Part shown: positions 9,488-14,188 of the stretch, in pieces
Numbering within the stretch: position 1 is the first letter of the stretch
Layout: each line of letters opens with the position of its first letter
Assembly (NCBI GenBank): GCA_035583355.1
Contig: DATEZQ010000008.1
Location: 1 to 36,609 of the forward strand
Direction of reading: 5' to 3'
DNA from: Candidatus Paceibacterota bacterium
GTDB taxonomy: Bacteria > Patescibacteriota > Minisyncoccia > Phycocordibacterales > UBA6899
DNA: 36,609 nucleotides
Position numbers and translations under genes: made by a program
The notes under the pieces: generated by a model
What the model was told of the DNA's origin: nothing
Database searches by the model: none
Seen by the model: the letters and a program-made list of their open reading frames with translations, nothing else

Positions 9488-10320
9488 GAAATACAAGCTT
9501 TTTCGAAAAATTAACCGGATCACTTCGTCTCACTGACGATGACCTTAAAGCACTCAATGAGCACGCTGATGGATCTAGCGAAACAGTATCTCCCGCTACA
9601 ACTCCAAAAGTGACTCTTCCGAGTGCATATGATGATAATACGATCATTGAAGAAACAGATGAGGATTTTGAAATCCCTGATGATGCTGAAGTGGAAACCG
9701 TAGAGGAAGTCATCGAGGACGACTCGATTGATAGCGAGGAGATTGAGGAATACTACGAAGAGATCATCGATGAAGAAGAACCGGCGAGACACATGAAACT
9801 TGTGGATTTTGAGGATGAACCACAAATCAGAAACACCGAACAAGAAATCGAGGAAGAGGATGTTGAGGAAACGGACGATGATGAGGATTATCCGGTCTTC
9901 AACATTGAACACGAAGAAGAGCCTGAAGAAGCTCCACAGAAAATTCTCGATTATGATTCTCGTGCAATCGAGAAGAGTCCTCGACCACAGCGCCCAACAC
10001 TTCCAATCGACATGTATGAGCTCCATCATGAGATAATCATTCGCACACTTGTGCCTGGAATTACTCCTGAAAACCTCAAGGTTTCAATCACTCGCGACCA
10101 TGTCTCTATCTCAGGAACACGCCCTGCTCCTGATGGAGTGCCAAGCAAAAACTATTTCGAGAGAGAGGTTGAATGGGGAGAATTTTCTCGCATGATTGAA
10201 CTTCCAACAGAAGTTGATGTCGAACATGCAGAGGCAGTTGAAAAGTATGGCCTACTCGTCATTCGACTTCCAAAAATCGATTCCATGAAGACTCAGGAAT
10301 TAAAAGTGAAATCGGTCTAA
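9484..10320 (+). CDS. Small heat-shock protein (Hsp20/alpha-crystallin domain) with long acidic N-terminal extension
   Basis: 278 aa. The last roughly 100 residues (from MYELHHEIIIRTLVPG) form an alpha-crystallin domain: PGITPENLKVSI, DHVSISGTR, FEREVEWGEFSRMIELP, YGLLVIRLPK. Typical Hsp20s are 140-180 aa; here about 150 N-terminal residues are extremely rich in Glu/Asp (runs such as EEVIEDDSIDSEEIEEYYEE) and almost certainly disordered. The role inferred is an ATP-independent holdase; the acidic tail may keep it soluble or mediate binding. It is coupled to the PrsW-like gene by a 4-base overlap and is followed by a strong terminator, so it ends the valS operon. Confidence 0.85.
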   Translation: MRNTSFFEKLTGSLRLTDDDLKALNEHADGSSETVSPATTPKVTLPSAYDDNTIIEETDEDFEIPDDAEVETVEEVIEDDSIDSEEIEEYYEEIIDEEEPARHMKLVDFEDEPQIRNTEQEIEEEDVEETDDDEDYPVFNIEHEEEPEEAPQKILDYDSRAIEKSPRPQRPTLPIDMYELHHEIIIRTLVPGITPENLKVSITRDHVSISGTRPAPDGVPSKNYFEREVEWGEFSRMIELPTEVDVEHAEAVEKYGLLVIRLPKIDSMKTQELKVKSV

Positions 10321-10350
10321 AAATACAACGACTTCGGTCGTTGTATTTTT
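10321..10350 (+). terminator. Terminator of the valS-prsW-hsp20 operon
   Basis: A 12-bp stem AAATACAACGAC / GTCGTTGTATTT closed by a TTCG tetraloop and followed by T residues, starting directly after the stop codon. Confidence 0.9.
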
Positions 10351-10355
10351 ATATA

Positions 10356-10383
10356 CAAAAACTCAGTACATTGCTGTACTGAG
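10356..10383 (-). terminator. Terminator of the YunG-like gene
   Basis: CTCAGTACA / TGTACTGAG stem with a TTGC loop (10362-10383). On the minus strand it is followed by TTTTTG. Confidence 0.75.
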
Positions 10384-10397
10384 GAGAATATGGTCAC

Positions 10398-10820
10398 TTA
10401 TTTTTTCTGCAGCGAAGCAGCTGCCTTAAAACGAGATTTGAATTTCTCATATCGCTTACGAGTGTCCTCATTCGCAAGGAGCTGTTCCCTATTACGAATC
10501 TCGCGCGGGAGATTTGATGGAAGGCGTGCAATGAACTGTGAGGCAGTGAAGTCGCGATCCAACCCACTTGAAAAGCGATTGATATAATGGGAGCGGAAGT
10601 GTGCATAGCCCTCAACACTATCGAGTGACAGGCGAATGATGATTCCCCCAAAGTATTCCTGTGCAAGCAGAGCAACAACTGCACAGTGCCCCGAAAGCGG
10701 GTTATGTGAAGACCAAGTTTTTGCGTCAGCACTGGTATCACGCGCACAGATGTTGAGAATTATCTGAGAAAAGAGGCGTGGAGTTATGAGCTGATGAGCA
10801 TGCATAGCTACTCCATACAT
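10398..10820 (-). CDS. YunG-like conserved protein of unknown function
   Basis: About 140 aa. The segment WSSHNPLSGHCAVVALLAQ, then EYFGG and later HFRSHYINRFSSGLDRDFTASQF, fits the YunG family pattern (NP..GQCAVTALVVQDYFGG ... HYWN ... DLT..QF). Function is unknown; the conserved Cys and His residues resemble a papain-like arrangement, but I would not assign activity. ATG at 10820 is preferred; a TTG at 10826 is possible. An extended -10 box (TGCTATCCT, TATCCT at 10837-10842 on the minus strand) lies 10-16 bases upstream. The gene is monocistronic with its own terminator and points away from the tRNA zone. Confidence 0.7.
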   Translation of the reverse strand: MYGVAMHAHQLITPRLFSQIILNICARDTSADAKTWSSHNPLSGHCAVVALLAQEYFGGIIIRLSLDSVEGYAHFRSHYINRFSSGLDRDFTASQFIARLPSNLPREIRNREQLLANEDTRKRYEKFKSRFKAAASLQKK

Positions 10821-10883
10821 GTACAAGTCTAGATATAGGATAGCAGAGGCAAGGAGGAAATGCTAATAGAAACAAATACTAAG

Positions 10884-11162
10884 TGCGGGTAGGGAGAATC
10901 GGTCCGAGTCTCTAAGTGTTTTAGGTACCCTGCGCCCAAAAAGCACTGGGAGATATCTCACGAACTTTGTTCGCGCACCCTAATGGGGCCCGCACGACAA
11001 AGTTCTTCGAGAACCCACGGTTCTCGACGGTATTCCTTTTGGAAATAGGAATACCTGCTCTCCTAGACGGGGAAGGCTTCCTTCCCCGACCCCCTTTCGT
11101 TCGATTCTCCCTTCCCGCACAAAAAGAAAAAACAGAGGCTTTCGCTCTGTTTTTTCTTTTTG
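10884..11162 (-). mobile_element. Type I tRNA-associated hairpin element, copy A (next to tRNA-Gly)
   Basis: Non-coding, about 279 bp. It lies between the 3' end of tRNA-Gly (11163) and a second copy of the tRNA T-arm/acceptor end at 10884-10901 (18 bases identical to 11163-11180). In tRNA orientation it holds a terminator hairpin, an inverted copy of the tRNA end (11099-11121), hairpin 1 (11068-11088), hairpin 2 (11029-11055), hairpin 3 (CGAGAACC CAC GGTTCTCG, 11008-11026) and stem 4 (GAACTTTGT 10962-10970 with ACAAAGTTC 10997-11005) enclosing CCCTAATGGGG. The same order recurs in copies B and C. No transposase or long ORF is present. Calling it mobile is inference from the flanking repeats. 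Confidence 0.7.
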
Positions 11163-11183
11163 TGCGGGTAGGGAGAATCGAAC
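11099..11183. repeat. 39-bp inverted repeat joining tRNA-Gly 3' end, terminator and inverted tRNA end
   Basis: The arm 11099-11137 (GTTCGATTCTCCC... to ...AACAGAG) is nearly the exact reverse complement of 11145-11183, with a GCTTTCG loop. The inner part, with A- and T-tracts and a CAGAG stem, is a rho-independent terminator for tRNA-Gly. The outer part is an inverted duplicate of the tRNA T-loop, T-stem and acceptor strand. Confidence 0.85.
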
Positions 11184-11233
11184 TCCCGACACCTGCTTGG
11201 GAAGCAGAAGTTTTACCACTAAACCATACCCGC
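11163..11233 (-). tRNA. tRNA-Gly(CCC)
   Basis: 71 nt. Acceptor GCGGGTA/TACCCGC with A73, D-stem GTTT/AAAC, anticodon stem TCTGC/GCAGG, loop TTCCCAA with anticodon CCC (11199-11201), T-stem GGGAG/CTCCC around TTCGATT. CCA is not encoded (ACA follows). A -10 box TAGAAT (11242-11247 on the minus strand) ends eight bases before the first tRNA base, so transcription may start at or next to position +1. Confidence 0.95.
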
Positions 11234-11286
11234 ATACTTTTATTCTAATACAGAACCTTTGGTTCTTGAAGCAGAAGTTTTACGAT
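11220..11286. repeat. 67-bp perfect direct repeat, copy 1 (tRNA-Gly 5' end plus promoter plus anticodon-arm fragment)
   Basis: Identical over 67 bases to 11387-11453. On the minus strand it reads: a tRNA-Gly D/anticodon-arm fragment (GTAAAACTTCTGCTTC), a small hairpin AGAACC AAA GGTTCT, the TAGAAT promoter, then GCGGGTATGGTTTA, the tRNA 5' end. This copy feeds the intact tRNA-Gly. Confidence 0.9.
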
Positions 11287-11287
11287 T

Positions 11288-11358
11288 AAGAACGTCGCTT
11301 CGCGAGCCAGGCGTTCTTGCCTCATAAGGAATCGCCTCCGCGATTCACATCAACTCAA
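11288..11358 (+). mobile_element. Type II tRNA D-loop element, copy in tRNA-Gly remnant
   Basis: A 71-bp core inside the 100-bp spacer between the two 67-bp repeats. Reading +: AAGAACG, an inner hairpin TCGC TTC GCGA, then GCCAGGCGTTCTTGCC, a variable hairpin (GAATCGC CTCC GCGATTC) and CACATCAACTCAA. The outer stem is AAGAACG/CGTTCTT. The second copy (12436-12506, opposite strand) has the same length and the same conserved ends, but a different inner stem that still pairs. It separates a tRNA-Gly 5' fragment from a D/anticodon-arm fragment, so the insertion point is in the D-loop. Confidence 0.65.
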
Positions 11359-11386
11359 GGAATTGCTGCGCACTTCCTCTTTGAGG

Positions 11387-11453
11387 TAAACCATACCCGC
11401 ATACTTTTATTCTAATACAGAACCTTTGGTTCTTGAAGCAGAAGTTTTACGAT
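11387..11453. repeat. 67-bp perfect direct repeat, copy 2, with truncated tRNA-Gly 5' end
   Basis: Same 67 bases as 11220-11286. The tRNA 5' fragment GCGGGTATGGTTTA here runs into the type II element instead of a complete tRNA, so the copy is a promoter plus tRNA remnant. Confidence 0.9.
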
Positions 11454-11467
11454 ATCACAGAGAAAAC

Positions 11468-11492
11468 AAAAAACCCTTGCAGGTCTTTGGGG
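11468..11492 (-). terminator. Weak terminator of the FtsB-like gene
   Basis: Just past the stop codon the minus strand reads CCCC...GGG followed by TTTTTTG. The stem is short and imperfect. Confidence 0.4.
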
Positions 11493-11496
11493 CACA

Positions 11497-11901
11497 TTAG
11501 TTTCCAACAAAGACCTTCTTTGTGCGCGAAAGCAGACTAGAGTCCTTTATTTCGGTTGTTACCGACTGTTCACCCTTAGGATCTTTCTTGTCGGTAGTAA
11601 TTACCATAACATTTTCACCTGCGCGTGCAACCATGTACTGCTCGCGGAAAAGCTCCTCCTGGCCTCTGGCGGTCTTCAGACGCTCATTTTCTGCACGCAA
11701 TGCCTCTTCACGTGCCTTCATACTCACCAAATCTTCTTGGGCTCCAGCATACTTGTCAGCCTGTTCGGTATGGATGCGATATGACTCCGCCGTCCCACGA
11801 ATAGACAGAAAAGTCAAAATTGCCAGTACGAGAACAACCGGCATTGAGAAAAGAGCCCTCGTTGCTTTCCTTTTTGCGCGATAAGGTGGCACAGTTGGCA
11901 T
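11497..11901 (-). CDS. FtsB/DivIC-like septum formation protein
   Basis: 134 aa. A short basic cytoplasmic N-terminus (YRAKRKATRAL) is followed by one membrane helix at about residues 20-36 (MPVVLVLAILTFLSI) and an extracytoplasmic coiled coil (DLVSMKAREEALRAENERLKTA). Length and topology fit the FtsB/DivIC family, which scaffolds the divisome with FtsL and FtsQ. The post-coil segment (EQYMVARAGENVMVI) matches the usual family ending that leads into the 'PGE' region. Assignment rests on architecture; a generic bitopic coiled-coil protein cannot be excluded. Its ATG is six bases from a palindromic -10 shared with the small gene on the opposite strand. Confidence 0.75.
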   Translation of the reverse strand: MPTVPPYRAKRKATRALFSMPVVLVLAILTFLSIRGTAESYRIHTEQADKYAGAQEDLVSMKAREEALRAENERLKTARGQEELFREQYMVARAGENVMVITTDKKDPKGEQSVTTEIKDSSLLSRTKKVFVGN

Positions 11902-11905
11902 ATCT

Positions 11906-11917
11906 GTAGTATACTAC
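11906..11917. promoter_or_regulatory. Palindromic bidirectional -10 promoter (GTAGTATACTAC)
   Basis: This 12-bp perfect palindrome gives TATACT on both strands (+: 11910-11915; -: 11913-11908). On the minus strand it is followed by exactly six bases and the FtsB-like ATG, implying a leaderless mRNA. On the plus strand the small gene at 11939 follows. Confidence 0.6.
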
Positions 11918-11938
11918 AAAAACTAAATAATCATAGAT

Positions 11939-12058
11939 ATGTCAGTCACACTCTTTCGAAAGGCACAGAGCAAATGGGGTAAGCGCGTATTTGGCGTCCT
12001 CGGCGTCCTTGTGGCAGGTTCAATGATCCTCGTCTACGTCGCACCATTTTTTAACTAG
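11939..12058 (+). CDS. Small single-pass membrane protein, 39 aa
   Basis: Reads MSVTLFRKAQSKWGKRVFG, then a hydrophobic stretch (VLGVLVAGSMILVYVAPFF) and a stop. A basic amphipathic start followed by one membrane helix suggests an inner-membrane small protein. It has its own -10 box (TATACT at 11910-11915) and a strong terminator at 12074-12097, which supports it being expressed. It is divergent from the FtsB-like gene. No family recognised. Confidence 0.6.
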   Translation: MSVTLFRKAQSKWGKRVFGVLGVLVAGSMILVYVAPFFN

Positions 12059-12073
12059 GAAAAATGAGAGAAG

Positions 12074-12097
12074 CCAGCATGGGCATGCTGGTTTTTT
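12074..12097 (+). terminator. Terminator of the 39-aa gene
   Basis: CCAGCATG / CATGCTGG stem with a two-base loop, followed by six T residues. Confidence 0.85.
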
Positions 12098-12112
12098 GAT
12101 ACTTCAGGGCTT

Positions 12113-12340
12113 TGCCCTGGCAGGAAATCTCACGTCGCGATGCGGCGCACCCTAAAGGGGCCCACACCGCCCTGCTCCTTAGGAACCCACGGTTCCTAAC
12201 GCTTTCTTTGAAGACAAAGAAAGCTGTGCTCCTCCACGGGGAACCTCCCCGTTCCCCGACCCCCTCGACGGTTCGATTTCTGCTAGGGACTACAAAATGC
12301 AAAAGACTAGAGGCTTCGCTCTAGTCTTTTGTATATTTTG
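12113..12340 (-). mobile_element. Type I tRNA-associated hairpin element, copy B (next to tRNA-Arg remnant)
   Basis: About 228 bp, non-coding. In minus orientation: terminator hairpin (12301-12330), inverted copy of the tRNA end (12270-12290), GGGGGTCGGGG, hairpin 1 (12237-12258), hairpin 2 (GCTTTCTTTG 12201-12210 with CAAAGAAAGC 12215-12224), hairpin 3 (TTAGGAACC CAC GGTTCCTAA, 12179-12199), then the CCC TAAA GGG apical hairpin (near 12150). It ends in a decayed tRNA 3' copy (12113-12131, TGCCCTGGCAGGAAATCTC against TGCCCCTAGCAGGAATCGA). Bases 12132-12163 are the reverse complement of 13682-13713 in copy C, 32 of 32. Confidence 0.65.
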
Positions 12341-12392
12341 TGCCCCTAGCAGGAATCGAACCTACATCTACTCCTTAGGACGGAGCTGTTCT
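12341..12392 (-). pseudogene. tRNA-Arg(CCT) 3' fragment, interrupted
   Basis: Carries acceptor 3' strand TAGGGGCA, a canonical T-arm (GTAGG TTCGATT CCTGC), variable region and the CCT anticodon arm of a tRNA-Arg. It breaks off at GTTCT in the D-stem, where a 108-bp insertion begins. The 5' remainder (ATCCATTGAACT, 12507-12518) is present, but its 5' acceptor strand cannot pair with TAGGGGC, so the tRNA is broken. Confidence 0.75.
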
Positions 12393-12401
12393 GCCGGAAA
12401 A

Positions 12402-12435
12402 ATCAAAAACCATACGAATTTTGTATGGTTTTTGA
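12402..12435. repeat. Perfect 13-bp hairpin inside the tRNA-Arg insertion
   Basis: TCAAAAACCATAC / GTATGGTTTTTGA with a GAATTTT loop. It is terminator-like on both strands and sits between the tRNA-Arg fragment and the type II core. Confidence 0.7.
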
Positions 12436-12506
12436 TTGAGTTGATGTGGCGCGCGGTGGCACGACATCTACCGGCAAGAACGCCTGGTGCCCGGAGGGCC
12501 GTTCTT
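12436..12506 (-). mobile_element. Type II tRNA D-loop element, copy in tRNA-Arg remnant
   Basis: On the minus strand: AAGAACG, inner hairpin GCCC TCC GGGC, ACCAGGCGTTCTTGCC, variable hairpin (GATGT...ACATC), CACATCAACTCAA. It has the same 71-bp length and conserved ends as the copy at 11288-11358, with a compensatory change in the inner stem. GTTCT flanks the insertion on both sides (12388-12392 and 12501-12505), as expected for a target duplication. Confidence 0.65.
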
Positions 12507-12528
12507 ATCCATTGAACTCTTCTTATTG

Positions 12529-12600
12529 TGCCTCCAGCAGGAATCGGACCCACATCTACTCCTTAGGACGGAGCTGTTCTATCCATTGAACTATGGAGGC
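12529..12600 (-). tRNA. tRNA-Arg(CCT)
   Basis: 72 nt. Acceptor GCCTCCA/TGGAGGC with A73, D-stem GTTC/GAAC, anticodon stem GCTCC/GGAGT with loop GTCCTAA, anticodon CCT at 12565-12567, T-stem GTGGG/CCTGC. The T-loop is TCCGATT, so the normally invariant U55 is C. CCA is not encoded. It reads the rare AGG codon. The T-loop change is odd because the broken copy next to it keeps TTCGATT. Confidence 0.88.
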
Positions 12601-12602
12601 AA

Positions 12603-12627
12603 GAGCAAGCCCCGTGGGGCTTGCTTA
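12603..12627 (-). terminator. Terminator of the glutaredoxin gene
   Basis: GCAAGCCCC / GGGGCTTGC stem with a two-base loop between the glutaredoxin stop and tRNA-Arg. There is little U-tract, so it may equally be a processing hairpin in a glutaredoxin-tRNA transcript. Confidence 0.55.
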
Positions 12628-12643
12628 AATGTAACACTACAGA

Positions 12644-12883
12644 CTATTCAGGAATATTCAAGAGTCCTGCCACCTTTGGCTTATTGAAACCAACAATGAT
12701 TTCACCATCGATATCAATAACTGGAACACCCATTTGACCTGACTTCTTCACCATCTCCTCGCGCTTTGCAAGGTCGGTACCAACATCAAACTCCTGAAAT
12801 GCAATATTGTTCTTCGTAAAATACTCTTTTGCTAATTTACAATAAACGCAATACTGCGTTGAATATATAGTAACTGATTTCAT
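12644..12883 (-). CDS. Glutaredoxin-family thiol-disulfide oxidoreductase (NrdH-like)
   Basis: 79 aa, the full length of a minimal glutaredoxin. CVYC active site at residues 12-15 (YSTQYCVYCK), the GVPVIDIDG segment with the cis-Pro, and a C-terminal GFNKPKV. It reduces disulfides, possibly for ribonucleotide reductase or protein thiols; no partner is adjacent. A TGCTAGAAT extended -10 (TAGAAT, 12912-12917 on the minus strand) lies about 30 bases before the ATG. It is divergent from the gene at 12949. Confidence 0.88.
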   Translation of the reverse strand: MKSVTIYSTQYCVYCKLAKEYFTKNNIAFQEFDVGTDLAKREEMVKKSGQMGVPVIDIDGEIIVGFNKPKVAGLLNIPE

Positions 12884-12936
12884 GATCGAGAAACTAACGG
12901 GTAATGCTTGTATTCTAGCACAGGATTTTCGCGTGG

Positions 12937-12942
12937 TATACT
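12937..12942 (+). promoter_or_regulatory. -10 box giving a leaderless mRNA for the 12949 gene
   Basis: TGGTATACT: an extended -10 whose TATACT ends exactly six bases before ATG 12949. Confidence 0.6.
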
Positions 12943-12948
12943 ATCAAT

Positions 12949-13257
12949 ATGGAAATGCAAGATCAGCGAATTGAGCGCATATTGCAGCTCACTGAGGAGA
13001 CAAACAAGATTGTGCGTGGCATGCGCAATCAACACCGTATGTCCTCACTATTTAGAGTGATATATATTGTTGCATTTGTATATGCCTCATGGTGGGGTTA
13101 TCAGCAAATGCTCCCTTATCTTAACCAGCTTAAGTCAACCTATGCGCAAATCAATGAGCTTAATAGGACTGCTCAGGAGGCAAAAACGACCGGCTCAGCT
13201 GAGATTCAAAAACTCCTCGATAGGCTTCCAAGTACTACCAAACCGCCTACGAAGTAG
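12949..13257 (+). CDS. Small bitopic membrane protein with flanking helices
   Basis: 102 aa. A charged helical N-terminus (QRIERILQLTEETNKIVRGM), one membrane segment at about residues 34-57 (LFRVIYIVAFVYASWWGYQQ), then a helical exterior segment (LNQLKSTYAQINELNRTAQEA) and a Pro/Thr/Lys tail. No family recognised. It stands alone upstream of tRNA-Phe; the start is supported by the -10 box six bases upstream. Confidence 0.7.
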   Translation: MEMQDQRIERILQLTEETNKIVRGMRNQHRMSSLFRVIYIVAFVYASWWGYQQMLPYLNQLKSTYAQINELNRTAQEAKTTGSAEIQKLLDRLPSTTKPPTK

Positions 13258-13282
13258 CTCGGGTACAGAGTCCTAAAATCAC

Positions 13283-13338
13283 TTGAAAAACTCCCACAAT
13301 AGTGTATACTCGAAAGACCTTATTTATTAAGGTCTTTC
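13283..13338 (+). promoter_or_regulatory. tRNA-Phe promoter followed by a leader hairpin
   Basis: TTGAAA (13283-13288) lies 16-17 bp before TATACT (13306-13311). A perfect hairpin AAAGACCTTA / TAAGGTCTTT (13314-13338) begins about where the transcript should start, 22 bases before the tRNA. It may be the terminator of the preceding gene overlapping the promoter, or part of the pre-tRNA leader. Confidence 0.6.
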
Positions 13339-13359
13339 ATTTGCAGAAAATGAATAGGC

Positions 13360-13432
13360 GCCGAGGTAGCTCAGTTGGTAGAGCGCCCGCCTGAAGAGCG
13401 GTAGGTCACCAGTTCGACCCTGGTCCTCGGCA
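13360..13432 (+). tRNA. tRNA-Phe(GAA)
   Basis: 73 nt. Acceptor GCCGAGG/CCTCGGC with A73, D-stem GCTC/GAGC, anticodon loop CTGAAGA with GAA at 13393-13395, variable AGGTC, T-stem ACCAG/CTGGT around TTCGACC. CCA is not encoded. Confidence 0.95.
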
Positions 13433-13732
13433 CAGCAAAATAAAACCCCTTCCAGGGGTTTTGTTTTATTCTGTGCTTCGAGGACCAGGGTCGAACTGTG
13501 AAGGGGTCGGGAAACGGGAGTTTCCCGCGGAGGAAGGCAGGAACCATTCCCGCAATGGTTCCGTCGGAAACCGTGGGTTTCCGAAAGACTTTGCCGCGCG
13601 AGGCTCCTCCGGAGTGCGCGAGCAAAGTCTTGTTCGACTCCTGTCCCGACACAGCGTGTCGCCCTTATCCTCTTCCCGTGCGGGCCCCTTTAGGGTGCGC
13701 CGCATCGCGACGTTCGACTCCTGTCCCGGCAT
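13433..13732 (+). mobile_element. Type I tRNA-associated hairpin element, copy C (next to tRNA-Phe), with a second partial unit
   Basis: Starts with the tRNA terminator (CCCCT TCC AGGGG and A/T tracts, 13436-13470) and an inverted copy of the tRNA-Phe end (13472-13498). Then GGGGTCGGG, hairpin 1 (13508-13527), hairpin 2 (GGAACCATT 13540-13548 with AATGGTTCC 13554-13562), hairpin 3 (TCGGAAACC GTG GGTTTCCGA, 13564-13584) and stem 4 (AAGACTTTGC 13585-13594 with GCAAAGTCTT 13622-13631) around CTCC TCC GGAG. It ends in a T-arm-like GTTCGACTCCTGTCCCGACA (13632-13651). A second partial unit (13652-13732) repeats the apical hairpin and ends GTTCGACTCCTGTCCCGGCA. Confidence 0.7.
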
Positions 13733-13747
13733 CGTAAATCTCCATTC

Positions 13748-13775
13748 TTGCAACTAAATCATTTAAGTGTATTGT
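13748..13775 (+). promoter_or_regulatory. Promoter of the small HTH-like gene
   Basis: TTGCAA (13748-13753), 16-bp spacer, TATTGT (13770-13775). The transcript has a leader of about 25 nt with a GGGAG ribosome site at 13794-13798. Confidence 0.55.
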
Positions 13776-13805
13776 AACCTCAGTTCACCCACAGGGAGTG
13801 TTTTT

Positions 13806-13982
13806 ATGGATTTCAAGGATTTCGTTACCAAGGCGCTCGAGAAAAAACCACAGTTGCTGGAACTGCTCGCCAGGGAGTTTCAGGTTGCAAATAGCACGGT
13901 TTTACGATGGGCGACGGGTGCTGCAGTTCCGCACCCGAAGACGCAAGAAACCATCCGCCGGTACATTATTGAACACTCCTGA
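13806..13982 (+). CDS. Small HTH-like DNA-binding protein, 58 aa
   Basis: The ATG at 13806 is chosen because GGGAG lies seven bases upstream; an in-frame ATG at 13767 has no such site. The sequence FQVANSTVLRWATGAAVPHP reads as a helix-turn-helix with a recognition helix (NSTVLRWATG), like phage Cro/XRE or terminase-small types. It has its own promoter and terminator, a Shine-Dalgarno site and a more GC-rich codon style than its neighbours, suggesting acquisition. It lies right behind type I element copy C. A regulator role is inferred only from the fold. Confidence 0.65.
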   Translation: MDFKDFVTKALEKKPQLLELLAREFQVANSTVLRWATGAAVPHPKTQETIRRYIIEHS

Positions 13983-13996
13983 ATCATATATTTTCA

Positions 13997-14021
13997 ATAG
14001 CCCCTCGCGCGGGCTATTTTT
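13997..14021 (+). terminator. Terminator of the small HTH-like gene
   Basis: AATAGCCC / GGGCTATTTTT stem-loop with a seven-base CTCGCGC loop. Confidence 0.85.
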
Positions 14022-14165
14022 ATTGCCTCGCTTAAAATATTTTCAAATTCTGCAAAAGCAATTATTACTACATTATTCAAGTAGTTGAGCAGCGCTTTGG
14101 TTAAGGCACGCCTCCCCTTTCCGCCTAAATATATTTCGATACTATAATAGTTAGCAATCAAAAAC

Positions 14166-14188
14166 CCACACATCTGTGTGGATTTTCT
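14166..14188 (-). terminator. Terminator of the sigma/anti-sigma/secreted-protein operon
   Basis: CCACACA / TGTGTGG stem just after the stop codon of the gene ending at 14189. On the minus strand it is followed by GTTTTTG. Confidence 0.75.

Noticed and set aside
12341-12523. An intron-containing tRNA-Arg split by a 108-bp intron
   Set aside because: The 5' acceptor strand does not pair with TAGGGGC, and the insertion shares a core with the one in tRNA-Gly, so a broken tRNA fits better.
10921-12687. Short frames on both strands across the tRNA zone (for example ones containing GRIELPTPAWEAE or APLGCAASRR)
   Set aside because: They are translations of tRNA genes and type I hairpins; such strings are known spurious products of tRNA-overlapping frames.
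13371-13757. Frames of 79-98 codons overlapping tRNA-Phe and element C
   Set aside because: They run through the tRNA and covarying hairpins, so the constraint is structural, not coding.
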